The notes beneath the pieces are model-generated. The model was not told where the DNA came from. It saw only the letters and a list, made by a program, of their open reading frames with translations, and searched no databases. The position numbers and the translations under genes were made by a program. This document shows, piece by piece, positions 54,264 to 62,362 of a stretch of DNA of 64,000 bases; the first letter of the stretch is position 1, and every line of letters starts with the position of its first letter. Origin of the DNA: Litoreibacter meonggei. GTDB taxonomy: Bacteria > Pseudomonadota > Alphaproteobacteria > Rhodobacterales > Rhodobacteraceae. Where the stretch lies: contig NZ_RCCE01000001.1 in NCBI RefSeq assembly GCF_003663885.1, positions 372,001-436,000 of the forward strand. Direction: 5' to 3'.

Positions 54264-54710
54264 ATGATTGCAGATTTTTTCAGACGGCTAACCGCCGCCA
54301 AAGACGAACCGCTGGATGCCAGTGACGCCCGTCTTGCCCTCGCTGCCCTGCTTGTCCGCGTGGCACGCGCCAATGACGAGTACACCACCAGCGAAGTGGC
54401 CAAGATCGACGTGATTCTGGCGCGCCATTACCCCGATCTGGACGCCACAGGAGCCGCAGCGTTGCGTGCGGAGGCCGAAGAAATCGAAGCTTCCGCCCAT
54501 GACACCGTAAAGTTCACCCGTTCTGTCAAGGACGCGGTGGATTTGGATGATCGTATGGAAGTCGTCGAAGCCCTGTGGGAGCTAGTTCTTGCTGACGGTG
54601 AACGCGACCACGAAGAGGAAGGCGCGCTGCGCTTGATCGCCCCACTTCTGGGCATCAACGACCGTGACAGCGCCCATGCGCGCCAAAGGGTTGAAGCCCG
54701 ATTGTCATGA
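54264..54710 (+). CDS. TerB-like protein, second paralogue
   Basis: 148 residues. Segments LALAALLVRVARANDEYTTSE and ALWELVLADGERDHEEEGALRLIA match the first TerB-like protein, so these are paralogues. The start (MIADFFRRLTAAKDEPL) resembles that of the first (MFEKWFKRATPEALPL). The gene overlaps the next by ATGA at 54707-54710, so translation of the PhnD-like protein should be coupled to it. Function unknown. Confidence 0.85.
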   Translation: MIADFFRRLTAAKDEPLDASDARLALAALLVRVARANDEYTTSEVAKIDVILARHYPDLDATGAAALRAEAEEIEASAHDTVKFTRSVKDAVDLDDRMEVVEALWELVLADGERDHEEEGALRLIAPLLGINDRDSAHARQRVEARLS

Positions 54711-55459
54711 TCGCCAGCCTGCCAATGTATGACCGGCCGGAAACCGCGGCCGCAAATGACAGATTCTGGCAGTTGATCCAAGATGGTTTGGACGGCACCC
54801 GCCCCCAGCAGCTGACCCGCGACATCCCCGACCTGATGGATCATTGGCTGTCGCCCGACCTGATCCTGTCGCAAACCTGCGGCTTCCCGTATCGCGCGCG
54901 GCTGGCTGGCAAGGTGAACTTGGTGGCAACGCCGGTGCTGCACCTTGATTGCCCGCCGGGGTATTATTACTCGGTCATCATCGCCCGCCGCTCGCGCGCA
55001 GGTGCGATTTTGGCAGAGTTCGACGGCGCAACAGCCGCCTATAACGATCCGATGTCCCAAAGTGGTTGGGCCGCGCTCTATCATCACATGCACGCTGCTG
55101 GCTTGTCCTTGGGGCCAATCTTAGAGACCGGTGCGCATCGCGCATCTGCGATCGCCGTGGCAGAAGGCAGGGCAGAAATCGCCGCCATCGACGCGCTGAC
55201 ATGGCAAATGATCTGCAAGTGGGACAGCTTTGCCAGCGCCCTATGCGTCATAGATCAAACGGAGCCTACGCCTACTTTGCCTTACATCAGCGCCCTGCCC
55301 TTACCACCTGAAACCACGCGGCGCGCTTTGAAGCATGCGATCGCTATGCTCAGCGATACAGATAAGGCAACTCTGGGTCTTTCGAGCGTCACCTCTTTGC
55401 CCCCGCAAACCTATCTTGACCTACCGATCCCGCCTGCGCCAGCAGGTGACCCTGCGTAA
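54707..55459 (+). CDS. PhnD-like phosphate/phosphonate-type binding protein without signal peptide
   Basis: 250 residues. IASLPMYDRPE at the start and the later LDCPPGYYYSVIIAR, FDGATAAYNDPMSQSGWAAL and GAHRASAIAVAEGRAEIAAIDALTW are typical of PhnD-type periplasmic binding domains. There is no signal peptide, so it may be a cytoplasmic ligand sensor or use an unannotated route. No ABC permease is in this block; the transporter downstream has its own binding protein. It overlaps the second TerB-like gene by four bases. Confidence 0.78.
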   Translation: MIASLPMYDRPETAAANDRFWQLIQDGLDGTRPQQLTRDIPDLMDHWLSPDLILSQTCGFPYRARLAGKVNLVATPVLHLDCPPGYYYSVIIARRSRAGAILAEFDGATAAYNDPMSQSGWAALYHHMHAAGLSLGPILETGAHRASAIAVAEGRAEIAAIDALTWQMICKWDSFASALCVIDQTEPTPTLPYISALPLPPETTRRALKHAIAMLSDTDKATLGLSSVTSLPPQTYLDLPIPPAPAGDPA

Positions 55460-55510
55460 CCGGGCGAAACCCCATTGCAAAAACTTCAGAAATCGGCCCT
55501 ATTAACTGAC

Positions 55511-55519
55511 TGTTATACA
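55511..55519 (+). promoter_or_regulatory. Candidate extended -10 promoter of the ABC transporter operon
   Basis: TGTTATACA contains TG-N-TATACA, an extended -10 box, 14 bases before the GTG start of the ATPase gene. No good -35 is seen at the usual spacing. If used, the mRNA would have almost no leader. Confidence 0.3.
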
Positions 55520-55533
55520 ATCTGCGAGTTTTC

Positions 55534-56313
55534 GTGTCTGCCAACACACCTCCCGTTTTAGAAATCCGTGACCTGCACAAGGCATATGGCACCTTGGAGG
55601 TTCTGAAGGGCGTCTCTGTCTCTGCGCAAGCAGGCGACGTGGTGTCGCTGATCGGCTCCTCTGGCTCCGGCAAATCCACATTGCTGCGCTGCGCCAATCT
55701 GCTGGAGGATAGCCAGCAAGGCGAGATCCTGTTTTGCGGGGAACCGGTCACGTGGAAAGGCAGCGCCATGAGCCGCCATCCCGCCGACCACGCCCAGGTC
55801 ACGCGCATCCGTACAAACCTCTCGATGGTCTTCCAGCAGTTCAACCTGTGGGCGCATATGACGATCCTGCAAAACGTCATGGAAGCCCCGGTGACTGTTT
55901 TGGGCGAGGACCGCGCGGTGGTCGAAACCCGCGCCCGTGCCCTGCTGGATAAAGTGGGCATCGGCGATAAATGCGATGTCTACCCCGCCCAGATGTCCGG
56001 AGGGCAACAGCAACGCGCGGCTATCGCGCGCGCGCTGTGCATGGAGCCCAAAGCGCTACTGTTTGACGAGCCGACCTCCGCGCTTGATCCCGAGCTGGAG
56101 CAAGAGGTGGTGAAGGTGATCAAAGACCTCGCCGCTGAGGGCCGCACCATGATTATCGTGACCCACGACATGCGCCTTGCGGCAGATGTCAGCGATCACG
56201 TGATCTTCCTGCATCAAGGTAAGATCGAAGAAGAAGGCGCGCCAGCCGAGTTGTTCGGTGCACCCAAAACGGAGCGATTGCAGCAATTTCTAAGCGCCAC
56301 CGTTCCGGCATAA
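55534..56313 (+). CDS. Polar amino acid/amine ABC transporter ATPase
   Basis: 259 residues from a GTG start. Walker A GSSGSGKSTLLR, signature SGGQQQRAAIARAL, Walker B ALLFDEPTSALDPE and the switch His in VTHDMR are intact. The QFNLWAHMTILQNVMEAP segment is typical of HisP/GlnQ-type importers. It opens the transporter operon (ATPase, binding protein, two permeases). No ribosome site stands out before the GTG. Confidence 0.92.
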   Translation: MSANTPPVLEIRDLHKAYGTLEVLKGVSVSAQAGDVVSLIGSSGSGKSTLLRCANLLEDSQQGEILFCGEPVTWKGSAMSRHPADHAQVTRIRTNLSMVFQQFNLWAHMTILQNVMEAPVTVLGEDRAVVETRARALLDKVGIGDKCDVYPAQMSGGQQQRAAIARALCMEPKALLFDEPTSALDPELEQEVVKVIKDLAAEGRTMIIVTHDMRLAADVSDHVIFLHQGKIEEEGAPAELFGAPKTERLQQFLSATVPA

Positions 56314-56352
56314 TCAACTTTAAGAACGATCCACAAACTAGGAGAATCCAAC

Positions 56353-57084
56353 ATGAAAAATCTGATCCTTGCCACCACCGCGCTGGTAATGTCCGCCGGC
56401 TTCGCTCTGGCTGACGGCCACGGCAAAACCATCCGTATGGGCACAGAAGGCGCATACCCTCCCTACAACTTCATCAACGATGCTGGCGAAGTCGACGGGT
56501 TCGAGCGCGAACTGGGCGACGAGCTGTGCAAACGCGCCGAGCTGACCTGCGAGTGGGTCACCAACGAGTGGGACAGCATCATTCCGAACCTCGTCTCCGG
56601 CAACTACGACACGATCATCGCTGGCATGTCGATCACCGACGAGCGTGACGAAGTCATCGACTTCACCGATCCCTACACTCAGCCGGATCCATCCTCCTAT
56701 CTTGTGATGTCCGCCGATGTAGATCTGTCATCGGGCGTGATCGCAGCGCAAGCCTCCACCATTCAGGCCAGCCATGTGGCCTCTTTGGATGGCGTTACTC
56801 TGGTCGAGTTCGCGACTCCCGAGGAAACGGTTGCAGCCGTCAAAAACGGCGAAGCTGACGCCGTTCTGGCCGACAAGTCGTTTCTCGCTCCGATTGCCGA
56901 AGCAGATGGCAATCTGGTTCTGTTGAGCCAGGAAGAGCTGATCGGCGGCGGTATCGGCATCGGTCTGCGCGAAAGCGACGGCGAGTTGAAAGAGAAGTTC
57001 AACAAAGCCATCCAGTCGATGAAGGCTGATGGCTCCCTGAACGCGCTGATCACCAAGCACCTGCCAGACGGCGCCACATTCTAA
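56353..57084 (+). CDS. ABC transporter periplasmic binding protein (HisJ/ArgT-like)
   Basis: 243 residues. Signal peptide 1-20 (LILATTALVMSAGFALA), cleavage before DGHGK. The ligand-binding fold shows GTEGAYPPYNFINDAGEVDGFE, ELTCEWVTNEWDSIIPNL, and AGMSITDERDEVIDFTDPY with the Arg that usually binds the ligand carboxylate. Closest in style to lysine/arginine/ornithine or histidine binding proteins. Ribosome site AGGAGA precedes the ATG. Substrate not certain; the downstream catabolic genes suggest an amine or amino acid. Confidence 0.9.
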   Translation: MKNLILATTALVMSAGFALADGHGKTIRMGTEGAYPPYNFINDAGEVDGFERELGDELCKRAELTCEWVTNEWDSIIPNLVSGNYDTIIAGMSITDERDEVIDFTDPYTQPDPSSYLVMSADVDLSSGVIAAQASTIQASHVASLDGVTLVEFATPEETVAAVKNGEADAVLADKSFLAPIAEADGNLVLLSQEELIGGGIGIGLRESDGELKEKFNKAIQSMKADGSLNALITKHLPDGATF

Positions 57085-57091
57085 AAACTAT

Positions 57092-57118
57092 TGGGGTGAG
57101 GCACACGGCTTCACCCCA
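57092..57118 (+). terminator. Operon-internal hairpin after the binding protein gene
   Basis: TGGGGTGAG pairs with TTCACCCCA, loop GCACACGGC. Located 8 bases after the binding protein stop and before the permease genes. Such hairpins usually partly terminate or protect the upstream mRNA, so that binding protein is made in excess over permease. Confidence 0.6.
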
Positions 57119-57243
57119 TCACTGCTTTATAAATACCTAATTCCGACCTCTCGACAGGCTCCCCCATCTTTAGCTATTGCGCCGATCCATCAACCCTAGA
57201 GGGCCTGTCCTGGCTCAGCTGCTACCTGACCACGGGCAAGCAT

Positions 57244-58032
57244 ATGGGCTTCTATTGGGCGTTTGGCACCGTGCTGATCTTGCTGGCGATCACTGCGCCT
57301 GCCGCACTGATGTTCGGCTTTGGCGGCGCAGTTGCCGCCCGATCCCGCGTTCTGCCCATCCGCTTGTTCGGCAAAAGCTACATCTCGATCGTGCGCGGCG
57401 TGCCGGATATCGCGTTTTTCCTGTTCTTCGTGATCGCGCTGGATCAGGGCTTCGAGTGGATGCGCCACCAATATCTGTGCCCCGACTGGGACCAGCCAAT
57501 CCGCCAAGGCAACGATTTCGTCGTCTGCCAAGCCGCCAAGCTGCCATTGGGCAACGCACCGCAATGGGTGCATGAGGTCTACGGCTTCTTCACCGCCGTG
57601 CTGACCTTCGCCATCGTCTTCGGGGCCTTCGCCGCCAACGTGCTGTATGGCGCGATGAATGCCGTGCCCAAGGCCCAGATCGAAACCGCACAGGCCTACG
57701 GGATGACCGCCGCGCAGACCTTCCGCCGCGTTACCGTGCCGCAAATGTGGGTCTACGCCCTGCCCGGCCTCAGCAACCTGTGGATGGTACTTATCAAGGC
57801 CACGCCGCTGTTGTTCCTGTTGGGTGTCGAGGACATCGTCTACTGGGCGCGTGAACTCGGTGGAACCAAAACCCCGCGCTTCACCGACTACCCGCACGGC
57901 GACTGGCGGCTGTGGTACTTCCTTGTCCTGCTGGTCTTCTATCTCGGGTTCACCAAATTGTCCGAATTTGTGCTGGAGCGCATCATGAAACGCCTCACTC
58001 ACGGCCAAGCCACTTTGGGCGGCGCGTCGTGA
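57244..58032 (+). CDS. ABC transporter permease 1; true start uncertain
   Basis: 262 residues from the ATG at 57244, which opens in the first membrane helix (MGFYWAFGTVLILLAI). The transport inner-membrane domain is complete, with the EAA-type loop ETAQAYGMTAAQTFRRVTVPQ. The frame stays open upstream to 57133 without ATG, GTG or TTG and encodes IFSYCADPSTLEGLSWL and SCYLTTGKH, which looks like genuine coding sequence and matches the style of the N-terminus of permease 2. So the real protein may begin upstream with an unusual codon. Overlaps permease 2 by four bases (GTGA). Confidence 0.85.
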   Translation: MGFYWAFGTVLILLAITAPAALMFGFGGAVAARSRVLPIRLFGKSYISIVRGVPDIAFFLFFVIALDQGFEWMRHQYLCPDWDQPIRQGNDFVVCQAAKLPLGNAPQWVHEVYGFFTAVLTFAIVFGAFAANVLYGAMNAVPKAQIETAQAYGMTAAQTFRRVTVPQMWVYALPGLSNLWMVLIKATPLLFLLGVEDIVYWARELGGTKTPRFTDYPHGDWRLWYFLVLLVFYLGFTKLSEFVLERIMKRLTHGQATLGGAS

Positions 58033-58835
58033 GCTGCTGGGACACCGTTCAGGCTTACGCCTTCCGCAGTCTCGGCTATGGCGAACGCCTGCTGCCGCGC
58101 GATGACTTCACCATTTGCCAGCAAGTGACACTGATCGGCTCCGGCATGATCTGGAACATTTATTTCGGGCTGCTGGCCCTGATCGCAGGGTTTTTCCTCG
58201 CTAACCTGCTGGCGGTCGCCAAGGCCGCCCAAAACCCGTGGTTCCGCAAGCCCGCCGACTGGTTCATCCTGATTTTCCGTGGCTCGCCGCTGTTCATCCA
58301 GTTCTTCCTTGCCTATTTCCTGTTCCTCAACCTCAAGCAATCCACCGGCGGCTTCTCTTGGCTGACCTCTGCTTGGGCAGGTGCGCTGATCGTGCTCTTC
58401 CTCAACACCGCCGCCTATTCCGCCGAGATACTCTACGGCGCGCTGCGCTCGGTCCCCAAAGGCGAGGTCGAGGCTGCAGACGCTTACGGCATGGCCGGCT
58501 GGACCCGCTTTCGCCGCGTTGTGTGGCCGACGATGCTACGCCTCGCATGGCCCGCCTATACCAACGAGGCGATCTTCCTGTTCCACGCCACCACGCTGGT
58601 GTTCTTCTCCGGCTTCCCCGCATTCCAGCAAAAAGGCGACGCGCTCTATTACGCCAGCTACTTTGCGGACAAGACCTTTAATCCCTTCGTGCCCTACCCG
58701 ATTGTGGCGGGGTACTTTATTTTGCTGACGCTGGTCGTCATCACCGCGTTCGGGCTTGTAAACAGATATTTGAACCGCCACCTCCCACAAGACCAACGGC
58801 GCAAGATCCGTTATCGCCCCCAAATCATCAGGTAA
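58029..58835 (+). CDS. ABC transporter permease 2
   Basis: 268 residues from the GTG at 58029 that overlaps the preceding stop (GTGA). N-terminus MSCWDTVQAYAFRSLGYG, then membrane helices and the EAA loop EAADAYGMAGWTRFRRVVWPT. ILIFRGSPLFIQFFLAYF is the usual HisQ/HisM-type start of the transport domain. Forms the heterodimeric channel with permease 1. It stops three bases before the first ligase gene, showing that the transporter and the catabolic genes are one operon. Confidence 0.92.
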   Translation: MSCWDTVQAYAFRSLGYGERLLPRDDFTICQQVTLIGSGMIWNIYFGLLALIAGFFLANLLAVAKAAQNPWFRKPADWFILIFRGSPLFIQFFLAYFLFLNLKQSTGGFSWLTSAWAGALIVLFLNTAAYSAEILYGALRSVPKGEVEAADAYGMAGWTRFRRVVWPTMLRLAWPAYTNEAIFLFHATTLVFFSGFPAFQQKGDALYYASYFADKTFNPFVPYPIVAGYFILLTLVVITAFGLVNRYLNRHLPQDQRRKIRYRPQIIR

Positions 58836-58838
58836 AAT

Positions 58839-60173
58839 ATGGACAGCTGGCTTCGCGACAACCCCACCGTGCGCAATATTCGCGCTGCGGTCGCAGATCT
58901 GAACGGTCAGGCCCGCGGCAAGCGTATGCCCACCCGCTTTGCCCATAAGCTGACCACCGACGGCTCGCGCATGCCGATGTCTGTGCTAAACGTCGACATC
59001 TGGGGCGAGGATATTGAAGACAGCCCGCTGGTCTTCGCGTCCGGCGACCGTGACGGCGTGCTGATGCCGACTGAACGCGGCTTTGTGCCAATGCCGTGGC
59101 TTGCCAACCCGTCTGCACTGCTGCCGATGTGGATGTTTCTTGAAGACGGCACGCCGTTTCAGGGCGACCCACGTCACGCGCTTAAATCCGTGATCGACCG
59201 GTTTTCCGAGAAAGGCCTGCGCCCCGTTGTGGCGACCGAGTTGGAATTCTACCTGATCGACGATTCCGGCGAGGATCTGCAACCGCCCCCTTCGCCGCGC
59301 TCCGGCAAACGCCGCTTGGGCGGCGAGGTCTTGTCGATGCGCGCGCTGGACATGTTCGACGACTTCTTCACCGAGCTATATGACGCCTGCGAGGCCATGG
59401 ACATCCCCGCCGAAACCGCCATCTCGGAAGCCGGAATGGGGCAATACGAGATCAACCTCGTGCACACCGATGACGCGATGAAGGCCGCCGACGACGCTTG
59501 GTTGTTCAAACTGCTGATCCACGGGTTGGCCCGCAGACACGGGTTTGCCGCCAGCTTCATGGCGAAACCCTATGTGGAGCACACCGGTACGGGCATGCAC
59601 ACGCATTTCTCGATCCTTGATGACGCTGGCAAAAACATATTCGACAATGGCGGCGAGGAAGGCACCCCCGCCCTGCGCCATGCCATTGCCGGATGCATCG
59701 CGGCCATGCCCGCCTCGATGTTGATCCTCGCCCCCCACGGCAACAGCTACGAACGCTTCACGCCCGGCGCGCATGCCCCCACGGGCATCGCTTGGGCCTA
59801 TGAGAACCGCACCGCCGCCATTCGCGTACCCGCCGGTGCCCATCAGGCCCGCCGGATCGAGCACCGCGTCGCGGGCGGCGACATCAACCCTTATCTGATG
59901 CTGGCCGCGGTCTTGGGCGCGGCTCTGGTCGGGCTGGAGGATGAGATGGAGGCCCCCGCGCCGATCACCGGATCCGCCTACGAAGCCGATCTGCCGCAGT
60001 TGCCCACCACTTGGCCCGACGCCATCGCCGCCTTTGAGAACTCGGAGTTGTTGCACCGCATCCTGCCGCGCCAGCTGATCCGCAACTTCCTGATGACCAA
60101 GAAGCAGGAATGCCAATATTACGAGGAGCTGACCGAGGCCGAGCGCATCGACCTGTATCTCGACACGGTCTAG
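58839..60173 (+). CDS. Glutamine synthetase family gamma-glutamyl ligase, first paralogue
   Basis: 444 residues. Catalytic blocks of class III/PuuA-like glutamine synthetases: ATELEFYLI, GMGQYEINLVH, TGTGMHTHFSI, HGNSYERFTPG, YENRTAAIRVP and RIEHRVAGGDINPYL. Such enzymes use ATP to join glutamate to ammonia or an amine. The usual adenylylation Tyr region of GlnA is not evident, and the context (transporter, oxidase, amidotransferase) points to an amine such as putrescine. Three bases after permease 2. A second ligase follows two genes downstream. Confidence 0.9.
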   Translation: MDSWLRDNPTVRNIRAAVADLNGQARGKRMPTRFAHKLTTDGSRMPMSVLNVDIWGEDIEDSPLVFASGDRDGVLMPTERGFVPMPWLANPSALLPMWMFLEDGTPFQGDPRHALKSVIDRFSEKGLRPVVATELEFYLIDDSGEDLQPPPSPRSGKRRLGGEVLSMRALDMFDDFFTELYDACEAMDIPAETAISEAGMGQYEINLVHTDDAMKAADDAWLFKLLIHGLARRHGFAASFMAKPYVEHTGTGMHTHFSILDDAGKNIFDNGGEEGTPALRHAIAGCIAAMPASMLILAPHGNSYERFTPGAHAPTGIAWAYENRTAAIRVPAGAHQARRIEHRVAGGDINPYLMLAAVLGAALVGLEDEMEAPAPITGSAYEADLPQLPTTWPDAIAAFENSELLHRILPRQLIRNFLMTKKQECQYYEELTEAERIDLYLDTV

Positions 60174-60187
60174 CGCTGATTCCTTGG

Positions 60188-60212
60188 GTTTCATCTTGGC
60201 AAAAATATTCTC
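60188..60212 (-). repeat. Dispersed intergenic repeat, copy C (inverted)
   Basis: Reverse complement of GAGAATATTTTTGCCAAG plus ATGAAAC. Located between the first ligase gene and the amidotransferase gene. The core is identical to copy B. Confidence 0.7.
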
Positions 60213-60288
60213 GCCGAAGGCATAGCCCCCCTATCCAGCTTCAAAACGCTCGGATAGCCTCACCAAAGACACGCTCAAAGAGGCACAG

Positions 60289-60990
60289 ATGAAAATCGGC
60301 ATACTAACCTGCGGTCACGCAGCCCCCGAAGTGGCAGAAAAGTTCGGGGATTATCCCGGCATGTTTCATGCCTTGCTCGACGGCCATGACTTCACCTTCG
60401 AGGATTACGATGTGGAGCATCTGCAATTCCCCACCAATATCCACGATTGCGATGGCTGGCTGCTAACCGGATCGCGCCACGGGGCCTATGAAGACCACGC
60501 CTTCATCCCGCTATTAGAGACATTCATCCGGCAAGCCTACGCGGCGCATGTGCCGATGGTCGGCATCTGCTTTGGCCACCAGATCATCGCGCAAGCCCTT
60601 GGCGGCCATGTCGAGAAGTTTAACGGCGGTTGGGCCATCGGCCTCACCGATTACAATTTCGACGACCTTGGCCCCGTGAAGCTGAACGCATGGCATCAGG
60701 ATCAGGTGCTGCGGCTGCCCGAAGGCGCCAAGGCAGTCGCTTCAAACGACTTCTGCGAGAACGCCGCTCTGGTCTACGACACCCGCGCCTATACCGTCCA
60801 GCCGCACCCCGAGTTTGGTGGTCCTATCATCGGTGAATATGTCCGCCTGCGCAAAGGCAGTGCCGACTATCCCGACGACGTGATGGACCGCGCAGCAAAA
60901 AGCGTGTCGCATGACACTGACAACCACGTCCTCGGCACCAAGATCGCCGCGTTCTTCAAGCAACCCCGAGAGGTCGCCCATGCCAGCTAA
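60289..60990 (+). CDS. Class I glutamine amidotransferase-like protein
   Basis: 233 residues with the class I triad: nucleophile C94 in GICFGHQIIAQALGG, H173 and E175 in QPHPEFGG. FDGW-like DCDGWLLTGSRHGAYED and AWHQDQVLRLP are also typical. Members release ammonia from glutamine or hydrolyse gamma-glutamyl amides. In this operon hydrolysis of a gamma-glutamyl product, the PuuD role, is my inference; PuuD itself belongs to a different subfamily (C26). It overlaps the second ligase gene by 11 bases. Confidence 0.87.
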   Translation: MKIGILTCGHAAPEVAEKFGDYPGMFHALLDGHDFTFEDYDVEHLQFPTNIHDCDGWLLTGSRHGAYEDHAFIPLLETFIRQAYAAHVPMVGICFGHQIIAQALGGHVEKFNGGWAIGLTDYNFDDLGPVKLNAWHQDQVLRLPEGAKAVASNDFCENAALVYDTRAYTVQPHPEFGGPIIGEYVRLRKGSADYPDDVMDRAAKSVSHDTDNHVLGTKIAAFFKQPREVAHAS

Positions 60991-62362
60991 ACCCAAGGTC
61001 AGAGATGTCGACTGGATGACGCACCTGCCCGAAGCGGCAGCCGCGTATCTGCAAGGGCACCGCTTGGATGAGGTCGAATGCATTGTATCCGACCTGCCAG
61101 GCATCGCGCGGGGCAAGGCAGTTCCGGCTTCCAAATTTGCGCGGCAGGCACAGTTCTTCCTTCCCAACTCGATCTATTTCCAGACCATCACCGGTGGTTG
61201 GGGCGAGGCCGCAGGCGAAGGCGGCTTTACCGAGCCGGATATGGTCTTGAAGCCGGACATGAGCACCGCCAGCGCCGCCCCGTGGACCGGCGACTGGACG
61301 CTTCAGGTGATCCACGACGCCTTTGACCAAGCGGGCGAACCGATCGCCTTTGCCCCGCGCAACGTGTTGAAACGCGTGGTGGAATTGTACCGCAAGGAAG
61401 GGTGGGAGCCGGTCGTGGCCCCCGAGATGGAATTCTATCTTGTGGCCCGCAACATCAATCCGGCGGAAGAAATCGCGCCGATGATGGGCCGCTCCGGCCG
61501 CCCTGCCGCAGCCCGTCAGGCTTATTCAATGAGCGCGGTGGACGAGTTCGGCCCGGTGATCGATGACATTTACGATTTCGCCGAAGATATGGGCTTCGAG
61601 ATTGACGGCATCACCCAAGAAGGCGGTGCGGGACAGTTGGAGATCAACCTGCGCCACGGCGATCCGGTGAAACTGGCGGATGAAATATTCTATTTCAAAC
61701 GCCTGATCCGTGAAGCCGCCCTGCGCCACGACTGCTTTGCCACTTTCATGGCTAAACCGATCGAGGGCGAGCCGGGAAGTGCGATGCATATCCACCACTC
61801 GGTCGTGGACAGCAAAACCGGCGCTAACATTTTCACCGGTGCGCGCGGGGCGGAGACGGATGCGTTCCACCACTTCATCGCGGGACTGCAAAACCACCTA
61901 CCCTCGGTCATCGCCCTTCTGGCCCCCTACGTGAACAGCTACCGGCGCTACGTCAAAGACCACGCCGCCCCGATCAATCTGGAATGGGGCCGTGATAACC
62001 GCACGACTGGCATCCGCGTGCCGATTTCCGACGCCGACTCGCGGCGGGTGGAAAACCGCTTGGCAGGCATGGATTGCAACCCGTATCTGGGCATCGCCGC
62101 GTCTTTGGCCTGCGGCTATCTGGGGCTGAAGCAACGCAAACGCCCGACCAAAGAATTCAAAGGCGACGCTTACGAAGGCGAGGGAGAAATCCCGCGAGAC
62201 CTGTTTTCCGCGCTGGAATTATTGAGCGACGCCAAAGAGATACAAAAGATACTTCATCCCGATTTCGTGCGTGTCTACAATATTGTAAAAGCGGCGGAAT
62301 ATGACGAATTCCTGCAAGTGATCTCCCCTTGGGAGCGCGAGCATTTGCTTACCAACGTATGA
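60980..62362 (+). CDS. Glutamine synthetase family gamma-glutamyl ligase, second paralogue (PuuA-like)
   Basis: 460 residues from MPAKPKVRDVDWMTHLPE. Blocks: SDLPGIARGKAVPASKF, APEMEFYLVA, GAGQLEINLRHGDP, GSAMHIHHSVVD, RDNRTTGIRVP and RVENRLAGMDCNPYL. It is clearly diverged from the first ligase of the same operon (HIHH versus THFS at the ATP/metal face), which suggests a different amine or step. Starts within the end of the amidotransferase gene and ends in an ATGA overlap with the oxidase gene. Confidence 0.9.
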   Translation: MPAKPKVRDVDWMTHLPEAAAAYLQGHRLDEVECIVSDLPGIARGKAVPASKFARQAQFFLPNSIYFQTITGGWGEAAGEGGFTEPDMVLKPDMSTASAAPWTGDWTLQVIHDAFDQAGEPIAFAPRNVLKRVVELYRKEGWEPVVAPEMEFYLVARNINPAEEIAPMMGRSGRPAAARQAYSMSAVDEFGPVIDDIYDFAEDMGFEIDGITQEGGAGQLEINLRHGDPVKLADEIFYFKRLIREAALRHDCFATFMAKPIEGEPGSAMHIHHSVVDSKTGANIFTGARGAETDAFHHFIAGLQNHLPSVIALLAPYVNSYRRYVKDHAAPINLEWGRDNRTTGIRVPISDADSRRVENRLAGMDCNPYLGIAASLACGYLGLKQRKRPTKEFKGDAYEGEGEIPRDLFSALELLSDAKEIQKILHPDFVRVYNIVKAAEYDEFLQVISPWEREHLLTNV

